This document shows, piece after piece, positions 14,972 to 23,994 of a stretch of 64,000 bases of DNA. Both the position numbers and the translations under genes were made by a program. This DNA comes from Massiliimalia sp050943535 (lineage in GTDB: Bacteria; Bacillota; Clostridia; Oscillospirales; Ruminococcaceae): contig JBMNPJ010000003.1 of NCBI GenBank assembly GCA_050943535.1, positions 1-64,000 of the forward strand, given 5' to 3'. A model generated the notes under the pieces. The model did not search any database. It had not been told where the DNA came from and saw only the letters and a program-made list of their open reading frames with translations. Positions within the stretch are counted from its first letter, which is position 1; the number at the start of each line of letters is the position of its first letter.

Positions 14972-16372
14972 ATGTCCAGTATATCTACTTCACAAAAATT
15001 CCGGGAGAAAATGTGTACGGTCTTAGATCGGATGCTGTCCGGGAATTTGATGACCTGGCGCCAGATTGTGGCCATTATTATCCCCATTTTGGTGGACCAG
15101 GCGTTTATCACCTGTTTTAATATTTTGAACACTGCCATGATCAGTTCATCCGGTGTGGCGGCAGTCAGCGCCGTCAGCATGGTGGATTCGTTGAATTTTT
15201 TCTTAGTCAATGTATTTGTGGCGGTGGCCACCGGGGGTACCGTGGTAGTTGCTCAGTATAAGGGCAGCGGCAATCAGCAGATGGTGTCCCGGTCTGCCAG
15301 TCAGGCAATCAGTGCAGTGGCGCTGTTAGCGGTGCTGATAGGCGGATGTATTATTATTCTTCACACGCCGGTATTAAATCTGCTGTTTGGGAAAGCAGAA
15401 CCGGCGGTTATGGACAACGCCAGAATTTACCTGATCGGAAGCTGTATTTCCTACCCCTGCTTTGCCATCTTTGAAGCGGTGGTTGGGATTCTCCGAGGAA
15501 TTGCGGATACCAAGGCTTCTTTGATGCTCAGCTTGGTCATGAACGTATCTTATGTGTTTTTCAACATTATCTTTATTACCGTGTTGAATATGGGCGTGAC
15601 CGGTTTGGTGATTTCCCTCAACCTTGCACGTTTTGTGGGGATGGGTGTTTCTTTGGGATATATTCTGTTTAAAAACCAGAATATTCATCTTCACTGGAAA
15701 GAGCTGTTCCACATGGAGTTTTCCATCCAGAAAAAGATTTTGTATATTGGGATTCCCTTTGCGGCAGAGCAGATGTTTTTCCATGGGGGAAAAATTTTGA
15801 CCCAAACTTTTATTGTTCAGCTGGGAACGCTGTCCATGACTGCCAATGCCATCAGCGGCAGTATGGTATCCCTGTTTCAGATTTGTGGAAACACCCTTTC
15901 TCTGGCCATTGTAACCGTGATCGGTCAGTGTATCGGTCATAAAGATATTCAGGATGCCAGAAGGTATATGAAATCATTTTTACTGCTGGCGTCTTTGGCA
16001 TCTTTGGTCTCCTTTGTAGTAATTATGCCGTTTTTCCCGATTTTGGTACGGCTTTATTCTACCCCGCAGGAAATTGTGGGAGATATTTTCTGGATTATGA
16101 TGATCTGTGGAATTGGACAGGTTTTGTTGTGGCCAGTAAGTTTTATTACCCCTGCAGGACTGCGTGCCGCAGGAGATTCCAAATTTACTTCTGTGGCTTC
16201 CATGCTTTCCATGTGGCTGTTCCGTGTTGTATTAGGATATGTCCTGGGGATTTTACTTGGTTTTGGCATTGTAGGCGTTTGGGCTGCTATGATTTTGGAA
16301 TGGGGTGTCCGGGGACTTGCTTTTTGGATACGCTTTTTGGGTCACAAATGGTATGCGCATAAATTAATTTAA
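14972..16372 (+). CDS. MATE-family efflux transporter
   Basis: 466 residues with twelve predicted membrane helices in two related halves, opening with WRQIVAIIIPILVDQAFITC and containing the MATE-typical FDVxxAVxSVSMVDSL-like segment (VAAVSAVSMVDSLNFF) and TGGTVVVAQYKG. It would export cationic drugs or metabolites using Na+ or H+. It follows the phosphotransferase by 27 bp, and an unusual hairpin separates its ribosome-binding site from the start. It ends 44 bp before comEC. Confidence 0.88.
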   Translation: MSSISTSQKFREKMCTVLDRMLSGNLMTWRQIVAIIIPILVDQAFITCFNILNTAMISSSGVAAVSAVSMVDSLNFFLVNVFVAVATGGTVVVAQYKGSGNQQMVSRSASQAISAVALLAVLIGGCIIILHTPVLNLLFGKAEPAVMDNARIYLIGSCISYPCFAIFEAVVGILRGIADTKASLMLSLVMNVSYVFFNIIFITVLNMGVTGLVISLNLARFVGMGVSLGYILFKNQNIHLHWKELFHMEFSIQKKILYIGIPFAAEQMFFHGGKILTQTFIVQLGTLSMTANAISGSMVSLFQICGNTLSLAIVTVIGQCIGHKDIQDARRYMKSFLLLASLASLVSFVVIMPFFPILVRLYSTPQEIVGDIFWIMMICGIGQVLLWPVSFITPAGLRAAGDSKFTSVASMLSMWLFRVVLGYVLGILLGFGIVGVWAAMILEWGVRGLAFWIRFLGHKWYAHKLI

Positions 16373-16416
16373 CTGTGCTGTAGGATGAACCCATGGAAAA
16401 GGGGTGAAACCAATCG

Positions 16417-18549
16417 ATGAAGCGACCGTTTTTCTGGATGGGAGCGGGAATGCTCTGCGGAGCTTTGGCGGCTTCTGTCTGTTCACAGGTTATGACAGTT
16501 TGGATATTGGCAGCGGTGTGGGTTTTGTCCTTTGGAATTGCCCTGCTGTTCCGGGGGAAAACCGGGCACAGCGGAGTGATGGTGCTTTTTCTGTGTATGG
16601 CGCTGGCAAGCGGATTGTTTGCAATTCGGATGGAACAGGAAGAGATGCCGGTGCTTCCTCTGGCGGACCAGGACGGGACTGTTACTGCCCGTATCCTGCA
16701 GGTGGAAGTTCGTGCCAACGGGAAATACACCTATCAGGCGGAATCGGAAAAGGTGGTATTGGAGGAGCCTTTGTCCGTTCCGTTTCGGGAAGATTTTGCC
16801 TTTATTCTATATTCCGATTATTCTTTGCAGGCACAGCCGGGGGATTTGGTGGAGGTTCCGGTGTCCTTTTATTTGCCTACAGGCACCGATTTGTTTGACA
16901 GCCGCCGATATTATCGGGGGCAAAATCGGTTTTTGCTGGCACATACCAGTGCTTCTGAAGTTCCGGTTACACCGGGACAGCAAAGCTGGATGGAAACAAT
17001 CACTGAATCGGTACAAAACCGACTTTCTGCCCTTTATGATGCGCATCTTTCCAAAGAGCAGTCTGCCGTATTAAAAAGTATGCTCTTGGGAGACCGGTCT
17101 CAGCTGGGACAAACGTTAAAACAGCGGTATACTGATGCAGGTGCGGTTCATCTTCTAGCTATCTCCGGGCTGCATGTGAGCATTTTAGCAGGGTGCTGTC
17201 TTATTTTTCTTCGAAAGGTACCCAAATTCATACAGGTTCCCTTGCTGTTATTGCTGGTGACCGGGTTTGTAATCATTACTGGAAGCCACCTTTCCACGGT
17301 GCGCAGCGGAATTATGTTTGGAGTCATGCTCATAGGTAATTCATTCCATCGCAAAGGGGATGGGATAAATTCTCTGGGGATGGCAGCTTTTTTCATTGTT
17401 TTCTCCAATGTTTATGCTATAATGGATATAGGTTTTTGCATGTCCTTTTGTGCCACTTTGGGGCTTTTGGTGTTTGCACCGGGACTGCAGAGGCGATTGG
17501 AATTGTGTTTTCACGCCAAAAACCGGGTGTTTCGGTGGGGATTGGGTGTTTTGTCTGTGTCCCTTTCTGCAAACCTGCTGTTAATGCCCATCTTTATTTT
17601 GGAATTTGGCTGTATCAGTCTGGTGGGGCCTTTGGTGAATCTGCCGCTCAGCCTGACAGCACCAGTTATTCTTGTGTTCGGACTGATCATTTCTGTGATT
17701 GGCGCCTTTTTCCCAGTTCCTCATTTTTTGTTTTCTCTGCTGGGATGGGTGATTGAGCTGCAAAATCAGGTGGTGTGCCAGATTGGCTCTCTTCCTTTTG
17801 TGGTGCTGGGACTTGATTTTCCGCTGATGCAAGGATGGTTATGGACATCGGCAGTTTTGCTGGCGCTGGGATGGCTGTTTCGCAGAAAAAAGGGAATTGC
17901 ATGGATGAGCGGTTATTCCGCAGTGCTGTTTGTGGTTCTCTATGGAATAACGGTTTGGCTGAATACGCCTCAGATCTGTGTAGTAGGTGACGGAAGCCGT
18001 GCCAATGTGATTTTGATGGACGGGATTCACGCATCGGTTATTTCCATGTCCGATGACGATTATATTGACATTGCTACCATGAGATATCTGAGACGAAAAA
18101 ATGTACAGTATTTGGATACCCTGTTTTTAGGGTACTATCAGGCGGATGCCATCCGAGATACCCAGACCTTGCTGGAAATTTATCCTCCTTCCCAGGTGGT
18201 GCTCAGTGAAGAAGCGGCGCTGGTTCCGGAAACATTGATGCCTCAGGCAGACTGTGTGCTGGCGGAATCGGTTTCCTATGTCAGGGACGGTATGTTTTTG
18301 GTAATGCCCAAACCCCAGGAAAAACAGCTGGAATTTGCAGTTACATGGGAAACACATCATGTTTGGGTTGGCCATTATCGTTCAGCGAATCAGTATCCTC
18401 GCATCCAATGGGCATTTGTAACAGGCTATCCCAAACAGATTGATATCGATGCTGACGCAGTATTTTTACTGCAGCGGCAGTACAGTCCTGTGGCAGGCAG
18501 CAATGTAGTAGCCGCTGCGGATCAGATTTATGAATTAAAACTCGATTAA
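16417..18549 (+). CDS. comEC: ComEC/Rec2-family DNA channel with degenerate C-terminal domain
   Basis: 710 residues. The N-terminus has membrane helices and an OB-like soluble domain (about 75-190). The competence domain starts at AVHLLAISGLHVSILAG (about 244-260), followed by many helices. The C-terminal part (from about 530) aligns in order with the beta-lactamase-like domain of ComEC (VVGDGSRANVILMDG, MRYLRRKNVQYLDTLFLG), but where an active domain has HxHxDH this one reads GYYQADAI. It should form the inner-membrane pore for incoming single-stranded DNA, while the nuclease-like site looks dead. AAAAGGGGTG precedes the start. Confidence 0.88.
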   Translation: MKRPFFWMGAGMLCGALAASVCSQVMTVWILAAVWVLSFGIALLFRGKTGHSGVMVLFLCMALASGLFAIRMEQEEMPVLPLADQDGTVTARILQVEVRANGKYTYQAESEKVVLEEPLSVPFREDFAFILYSDYSLQAQPGDLVEVPVSFYLPTGTDLFDSRRYYRGQNRFLLAHTSASEVPVTPGQQSWMETITESVQNRLSALYDAHLSKEQSAVLKSMLLGDRSQLGQTLKQRYTDAGAVHLLAISGLHVSILAGCCLIFLRKVPKFIQVPLLLLLVTGFVIITGSHLSTVRSGIMFGVMLIGNSFHRKGDGINSLGMAAFFIVFSNVYAIMDIGFCMSFCATLGLLVFAPGLQRRLELCFHAKNRVFRWGLGVLSVSLSANLLLMPIFILEFGCISLVGPLVNLPLSLTAPVILVFGLIISVIGAFFPVPHFLFSLLGWVIELQNQVVCQIGSLPFVVLGLDFPLMQGWLWTSAVLLALGWLFRRKKGIAWMSGYSAVLFVVLYGITVWLNTPQICVVGDGSRANVILMDGIHASVISMSDDDYIDIATMRYLRRKNVQYLDTLFLGYYQADAIRDTQTLLEIYPPSQVVLSEEAALVPETLMPQADCVLAESVSYVRDGMFLVMPKPQEKQLEFAVTWETHHVWVGHYRSANQYPRIQWAFVTGYPKQIDIDADAVFLLQRQYSPVAGSNVVAAADQIYELKLD

Positions 18550-18573
18550 TTTACGAAAGGTATTTATTTAGAT

Positions 18574-19644
18574 ATGCCGGTCATGGAATACAACGCTTTG
18601 CTCAAACAGATCAAATCCAGACAATGGGTGCCTTTGTACTTTTTGTATGGATCAGAAACCCTTCTCTTGCAAAACGCAGTAAAAACTTTGCTGAAACAGG
18701 CGGTAGAACCTGCCTTTGAAAGTTTTAATCTCCAGCGTTTTGATGGGGAAACTTTGTCTTTTCCAGATTTGGAGACAGCTTATACTGCTCTGCCCATGAT
18801 GGCGGAGTATAAATGTGTTGCGGTAAAGGACTGGAATCTGGAAAAAGTGGGAAAGCAGGAACTGGGACTTTTGACCGAAATGCTTTCTGACCCCAACCCC
18901 AGTACCATTCTGGTGCTTTACTACACAAAGCAGGAACTGGATGTTCAAAAGGGGTCAAAATTTAAAAAGGTGCGGGAAATCTGCGAGAAAAAGGGCGTTG
19001 TCTGTGAATTCTCTGCTCCGGACAAAGGTTCTTTGCGCAAATACCTTACCTCCTATTGTACAAAAGCAAAAGTGACCTTTCCGCCGGAAGTATGCGACTA
19101 TATGGTGGAGCGGTGCGGGGCACAGCTTTCAGTGCTGGTGAACGAAACAGATAAGCTGATTGGCTATACCGGTGCAGGGGGAACCATTACCCGGGAAGCT
19201 GTGGATGCGCTTTGCATTCCCAGCATTCAAAATACAGCTTTTGACCTTTCCAACGCCATTTTGCAGGGGCAATACGCCAAAGCGTTTGGCGTATTGGATC
19301 ATTTATTTTCTCTGCGTACAGAACCGGTGATGATATTGGGTGCTATGAACATGTCCTTTATTGATCTGTACCGGGTAAAGGCGGCACAGACTGCCGGATT
19401 GTCTGCTGCGGATGTGGTGCGGGACTTTAAGTACCGCTCCCAGTACCGGGTTACAAAATTATATAAAGATGTCACCCGGTTTTCCATGGAACAGATTCGC
19501 GGCTGTTTGGGCTGTCTGGAAAAAGCGGACCGGCTTTTAAAATCTTCCAAAATGGATTCCAGGCTGATTTTGGAACAGATGCTGGGGGAAATGATGGAGC
19601 AGAGAACCAGAAAGGATTCCGGATTTAGGAGGAAACAGCCATGA
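18574..19644 (+). CDS. holA: DNA polymerase III subunit delta
   Basis: 356 residues, normal size for HolA. The N-terminal AAA+ module opens with YNALLKQIKSRQWVPLYFLY and GSETLLLQ. A delta-specific middle has GSLRKYLTSYCTK and ERCGAQLSVLVNETDKLIGY, and the collar domain ends with KYRSQYRVTKLYKDVTRF and KSSKMDSRLILEQML. It opens the sliding clamp within the clamp loader. comEC-holA order is common in Firmicutes, which supports both calls. The next gene overlaps its stop by ATGA, indicating coupling. Confidence 0.93.
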   Translation: MPVMEYNALLKQIKSRQWVPLYFLYGSETLLLQNAVKTLLKQAVEPAFESFNLQRFDGETLSFPDLETAYTALPMMAEYKCVAVKDWNLEKVGKQELGLLTEMLSDPNPSTILVLYYTKQELDVQKGSKFKKVREICEKKGVVCEFSAPDKGSLRKYLTSYCTKAKVTFPPEVCDYMVERCGAQLSVLVNETDKLIGYTGAGGTITREAVDALCIPSIQNTAFDLSNAILQGQYAKAFGVLDHLFSLRTEPVMILGAMNMSFIDLYRVKAAQTAGLSAADVVRDFKYRSQYRVTKLYKDVTRFSMEQIRGCLGCLEKADRLLKSSKMDSRLILEQMLGEMMEQRTRKDSGFRRKQP

Positions 19645-20261
19645 TCCATGTAAAGCAGGCTGTGGTGGTAGAAGGAAAATATGATAAAATAAAATTGCAG
19701 AGCTTTTTGGACGGGGTCATTATCCAGACTGACGGATTCCGTATTTTTAAAGATCCGGATAAATGTGCCATGCTTCGCACGCTGGCGGATACGGTAGGAC
19801 TGATTGTGCTCACTGATTCTGATGCAGCCGGGTTTAAAATCCGGGGATTTATTCGGTCAGTGACCAAGAATTCTCCCAATGTTGTGCACATTTATATTCC
19901 TCAGGTTCCGGGCAAGGAGCGGAGAAAAACCACTGCGGGAAAAGAAGGCCTTTTGGGAGTGGAAGGACTGGATGCTCAGCTGTTGGAACAGCTTTTAAAA
20001 CAGCACCAGCTGTACGTGACCCAGAAAGACCAGCCCGCCATTCCCATTCAAAAGTGGGATTTATATGAAGCGGGGTTAAGTGGCGGCGAGCACAGCGGAG
20101 AAAAACGAAGGATGTTTTTAAAATACCTGTCCTTGCCGGACTATCTTTCTGCCAATGCTATGCTGCCGGTGCTCAACGCCATGATGGATTTGCCGGAATT
20201 TGAAAAGACAGTTTCTGGGTTTTATGAAACCCTGGAACAGACCGATACAGATTCACGTTAA
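19641..20261 (+). CDS. RNase M5-like TOPRIM protein
   Basis: 206 residues. The N-terminal TOPRIM domain has the catalytic glutamate in VVVEGKYDKIKL and the DxD motif in LIVLTDSDAAGFKIRGFI. The C-terminal half is the DUF4093-type extension of RNase M5 (LSGGEHSGEKRRMFLKYLSL). RNase M5 matures 5S rRNA. Here the protein is encoded next to holA, not rnmV-ksgA, and the name therefore rests on family similarity. It begins within the holA stop codon (ATGA overlap). Confidence 0.8.
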   Translation: MIHVKQAVVVEGKYDKIKLQSFLDGVIIQTDGFRIFKDPDKCAMLRTLADTVGLIVLTDSDAAGFKIRGFIRSVTKNSPNVVHIYIPQVPGKERRKTTAGKEGLLGVEGLDAQLLEQLLKQHQLYVTQKDQPAIPIQKWDLYEAGLSGGEHSGEKRRMFLKYLSLPDYLSANAMLPVLNAMMDLPEFEKTVSGFYETLEQTDTDSR

Positions 20262-20275
20262 CAGGGAGGGTGAAG

Positions 20276-21679
20276 ATGGAATTTTCCAGCTATACATTTT
20301 TGTTCTTTTTTCTTCCGATTACGGTCATCGCTTATTTTTTAACACCCAAGCGAGGCAGAAATATCACTCTTTTTGCAGCGAATCTGGTGTTTTACGCCTG
20401 GTCTGAGCCGGTATATGTTTTGCTGCTTTTGGGGCTTTGGATTTTGGATTATGTATCAGGGCGGCTGATCGCACGGTTTCACACCAATCGGCCTACCCGG
20501 GTATTTATTTTGACCTTTTCTCTGGCAATGCACATCCTCAGCTTACTGGTCTTTAAATATCAGATTTTCTTCCCGGGAGTCATTGAACGGATTTTTGAGG
20601 AAAATAATATTTTAATGCAGACACTGGTTCCTTTGGGAATCTCAGTATATGTGTTCCAGGGAATGTCTTATCTGATTGATTTGTACCTCAATAAAATTGC
20701 GGTACAGAAAAATATCATATCTCTGGGAACCTATCTCATGTTCTTTCCCCAGATGCTTTGCGGACCCATTGTGCGGTACAGCGATATGGGTGCGGAGTTG
20801 GCTCATCGGGAAGAGTCCATTAATAAAATCGCCAAAGGCTATGGCTTTTTTATTCGAGGACTGGCAAAAAAACTGTTTTTGGCAGACAATATGCTGGCAG
20901 TATGGAGATCTGTGGAGTCCATGGGAATGGAAAAGGTTTCTATTTTGACCGCATGGCTGGGGCTTATCAGTTTTGTTTTTGCCCTGTATTATTATTTTGA
21001 CGGCTATTCTGATATGGCTCGAGGAATTGGGAAGATCTTTGGGTTTGAGTTGCCCATCAACTTCAATTACCCCTTTGTGGCAAAAAGCATTTCAGAATTT
21101 TGGCGGCGGTGGAACGTCAGTTTAACCGTATGGCTTAAAAGTTATGTGTTTACCCCTTTGAGTCAAAAAACCAAAGATTCTTTTTTCTTTACCACCCTGC
21201 ATCTTCTTTGCCTGTGGTTATTGATGGCACTGTGGTATGGAGGAAGACTCAACCTTTTATTGTGGGGATTGGCAGTTGGGCTGACCGTGATTTTTGAACG
21301 GATGTTTTTATCTGTACTTCTTACAAAGCTTCCTGTGATTATTCAAAAGCTGTATACCCTATTTTTTATTTTTATGACCTGGGTTTTGTTTGCCGCAGAT
21401 CAGGTCAGCGATATCCCCAAATATTTTTTCGCACTGTTTCATGGAGAACTGTTTGACGGGGAAACTGTTTATCTGCTCAGCGGATGTTGGGTGGTATTGA
21501 TTTTATGTATTATTTTTTCTTCCAATGTATGGCATACTCTCAGCTTGAAACAGGATCACGACCATCCTCAGGCAGCAGTATGGTTTCAGATTGGATGGGA
21601 ATTATTTTTGACAATTGGCTGTCTGATCTTTTTGATTGCCGTGGATACGTCCGCACCGGAATTTTTTATCCGTTTTTAG
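20276..21679 (+). CDS. MBOAT-family O-acyltransferase lacking the catalytic histidine
   Basis: 467 residues, about ten membrane helices, of the AlgI/DltB type: LVFYAWSEPVYVLLL near the N-terminus, GISVYVFQGMSYLIDLY, MLCGPIVRYSDM, YYFDGYSDMARGIGKIFGF. Relatives read RRWHISLS and LWHG, whose His residues form the active centre. This protein has RRWNVSLT (Asn about 280) and LWYGG (Tyr about 321). The frame is intact and the protein full length. GGAGGG is five bases before ATG 20276; a GTG six bases earlier is less likely. It is paired with the DHHW-type gene downstream, as in polysaccharide O-acetylation systems. Confidence 0.88.
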   Translation: MEFSSYTFLFFFLPITVIAYFLTPKRGRNITLFAANLVFYAWSEPVYVLLLLGLWILDYVSGRLIARFHTNRPTRVFILTFSLAMHILSLLVFKYQIFFPGVIERIFEENNILMQTLVPLGISVYVFQGMSYLIDLYLNKIAVQKNIISLGTYLMFFPQMLCGPIVRYSDMGAELAHREESINKIAKGYGFFIRGLAKKLFLADNMLAVWRSVESMGMEKVSILTAWLGLISFVFALYYYFDGYSDMARGIGKIFGFELPINFNYPFVAKSISEFWRRWNVSLTVWLKSYVFTPLSQKTKDSFFFTTLHLLCLWLLMALWYGGRLNLLLWGLAVGLTVIFERMFLSVLLTKLPVIIQKLYTLFFIFMTWVLFAADQVSDIPKYFFALFHGELFDGETVYLLSGCWVVLILCIIFSSNVWHTLSLKQDHDHPQAAVWFQIGWELFLTIGCLIFLIAVDTSAPEFFIRF

Positions 21680-21697
21680 AAAAGCAGGAGGAGATTT

Positions 21698-22900
21698 ATG
21701 CTGTGGCATAAAAAGTTTTATACATCAAAATTAAAAAAGCCGTTTCACAAAAATATTTTGCCTGCGCTGATTGCATTGATTGTTGTGTTATGTATCACCA
21801 TAGGTTCCGTTGCTGCGCCCAAAAAGTTATTCAGCCAGATAAGCGGTCAGCTTTTGTCCTCTTTTCCGAAATTTTCGGTGGCTAATTGGAAAAATGGCAC
21901 CTATGAACGGCGGATGGAAAATTATCTGGAAGATCATATTTTGTTTCGCGAGACTTGTACCCGCACAGTAAATCAGATTCGTGTTTGGACGGGAACACAG
22001 GAAATCGGAAATATTTTTCTTTTAAAGGATCGGTTTATCCGCAAAATTCCGGAAAAAAGCTACAGTGCGATGAAACAGAATACCAAAAGCATTTCTCAGT
22101 TTTTTAAGCAATATTCTAAAAGTTCCTGTTATTTGGGGCTGATTCCCACAGCCTGTGAAATCTATAAAGATGAACTGCCTACCCAACGGGTGTTTAATCA
22201 GCAGCAAGCCATTGCGGAATGTTATGAATCAATCCCCGATGCTTCCGGCATTGATCTATATGGTGGTTTATCCGGCGCCAAAGAAGACCGTCTTTTTTAC
22301 CACAGCGATACCCGGTGGACTTCGGCTGGAGCTTTTATCGGATATAATGAGATTGCAAAGACCATGGGAGAAACTCCTGTGAATGAGGCGTTATTTAATA
22401 TTGAACACGCCGCATATGATTATTATGGAAATCTTTCCCGTGAGCTGTGTTTAACCCCTGATGTGTCCGATACCATTGATATTTATCATTACAGCAGGCA
22501 GACACCGGTGACAAAAGTGGAGAAAATCTCCGGCGGTCAGCGGGAAGAATATACCTCTATCCTGTTTCGGGATTTTTTGGAATCCGGTTACCAACAGTCT
22601 GTTTTTTTAGGATACGATACTCCGCTGACCAGAATTGAAACCAATTTGGACAACGGAAAAAAACTGCTTTTATTTGGAGATTCACTTTCTGACTCTTTGA
22701 TGCAGTTTTTGCCCCTTCATTATGAAGAAATTTTATTTGTGGATTTAACTACGGTGTCAAAAGATGATCTTCGGCAAATCAATCCAGACAGGTACAACAC
22801 CGTTTTATTTTTGTACAGTATGGAAACGTATTTAAACAGCAATGCCATTTCAGTGAATTTGGAACAGCTGATGAAACAGCAATCCGAAAGAGAGGAATGA
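21698..22900 (+). CDS. DHHW/AlgJ-like protein with altered catalytic motif
   Basis: 400 residues with one N-terminal membrane anchor (ILPALIALIVVLCITIG) and an exported SGNH-like domain. The family motif D[TH]HW appears as YHSDTRWTSAGAF (Asp 204, Arg 206), so the catalytic His is replaced by Arg; the GDS serine block is kept as LLLFGDSLSDS (Ser about 329). Family members act with an MBOAT protein to move acetyl groups onto exopolysaccharide. The partner MBOAT is 18 bp upstream. GGAGGAG precedes the start. Its stop overlaps the next start by ATGA. Confidence 0.8.
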   Translation: MLWHKKFYTSKLKKPFHKNILPALIALIVVLCITIGSVAAPKKLFSQISGQLLSSFPKFSVANWKNGTYERRMENYLEDHILFRETCTRTVNQIRVWTGTQEIGNIFLLKDRFIRKIPEKSYSAMKQNTKSISQFFKQYSKSSCYLGLIPTACEIYKDELPTQRVFNQQQAIAECYESIPDASGIDLYGGLSGAKEDRLFYHSDTRWTSAGAFIGYNEIAKTMGETPVNEALFNIEHAAYDYYGNLSRELCLTPDVSDTIDIYHYSRQTPVTKVEKISGGQREEYTSILFRDFLESGYQQSVFLGYDTPLTRIETNLDNGKKLLLFGDSLSDSLMQFLPLHYEEILFVDLTTVSKDDLRQINPDRYNTVLFLYSMETYLNSNAISVNLEQLMKQQSEREE

Positions 22901-23994
22901 ACAGTCAAATGCAGAAAAGAAAAAGAGGAATGATTGCCGCAATTTGCGGGGCAGTTTGTCTGGCGGTATGTTTGAGCTTATCTGGCTGCCAAAAGATAGG
23001 GTCCGATGTGACTTTGATTGAGGAGACCAGTTCACAGACTTCTGATACATCCAGTGAAGCAAGTCCGGTACAGGAAACCGGGGCGTTGAATCCGTTAAAA
23101 GGAACCTATGATTTAGAAGAAGAACATGCCGGAAGGCGGCCTGTGGCAGTTATGATCAATAACCACCATGCCTCCTGGCCCCAGTATTCCATTTCTCAGG
23201 CGGACTTAATTTATGAGCTTCCGGTGGAAGGGGGCTACACCCGTTTGATGGCCATGTATGCCGATTATACCAAAGCACCGGTGATTGGCTCCATCCGTTC
23301 TGTCCGCCATGATTTTGTAGAATTGGCACAGCCGTTTGACTGTATTTTTGTTCACTGGGGCGGCAGCGACTCCGGTTATTCTGCTCTGCGCAGTAGCGGA
23401 CTGGATGAAGTGGACGGAATGGCATACAGCAATACTTATTTTTATACCGACCGTACATTAAATCGAAGTGTAGAACACTGCCGTTTTATGAAAGCGGAAC
23501 AGCTGACCCAGGCAGTCAGTGATTTGAAAATTGACCTGAACGGAGATACCCCTTCCCCGTTCCGATTTGCAGAGCCTTCCTCTTTGGTGCTGTACGAAGA
23601 TACCCAGGCACAGACAGCCCAGGTTCCTCTGTCCGGCGATATTCAGGTTACCTATACTTATCATCCTGATCAGAAAAAATATGAAAAGGGTGAATATGGT
23701 GAATCCACTGTGGACGGTGCAGACGGACAGCCAGTGCTGATTGACAATGTGTTTATTTTGTTTGCTCCGGTGAGCTTGATGCAGGACGGGGTACATAAGG
23801 ATATTTCTTTGAACCAGGGAAGCGGCTGGTATTTGACCCGGGGAACCAAAACCCCCATTCAGTGGAAAAAAGGAAATGCGTCCAGCCCTATGAAATATAC
23901 TTTGGAATCAGGGGAAGAATTGACCGTAAATCCAGGAAACAGCTGGGTGCTGTTTGCTCCTACCAGTGTTCAGGAGCGGGTGACCTTTGGATGA
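22897..23994 (+). CDS. DUF3048 (YerB-like) lipoprotein
   Basis: 365 residues. A type II signal peptide ends in the lipobox LSLSGC (Cys about 28), followed by a Ser/Thr-rich linker. The DUF3048 N-terminal domain has RRPVAVMINNHHASWPQYSI, QADLIYELPVEGGYTRLMAM and IGSIRSVRHDFVELA. The C-terminal domain includes NVFILFAPV. The biochemical role of the family is unknown; it is a surface lipoprotein. It is coupled by ATGA overlaps to the DHHW gene before it and the ApbE gene after it. Confidence 0.88.
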   Translation: MNSQMQKRKRGMIAAICGAVCLAVCLSLSGCQKIGSDVTLIEETSSQTSDTSSEASPVQETGALNPLKGTYDLEEEHAGRRPVAVMINNHHASWPQYSISQADLIYELPVEGGYTRLMAMYADYTKAPVIGSIRSVRHDFVELAQPFDCIFVHWGGSDSGYSALRSSGLDEVDGMAYSNTYFYTDRTLNRSVEHCRFMKAEQLTQAVSDLKIDLNGDTPSPFRFAEPSSLVLYEDTQAQTAQVPLSGDIQVTYTYHPDQKKYEKGEYGESTVDGADGQPVLIDNVFILFAPVSLMQDGVHKDISLNQGSGWYLTRGTKTPIQWKKGNASSPMKYTLESGEELTVNPGNSWVLFAPTSVQERVTFG

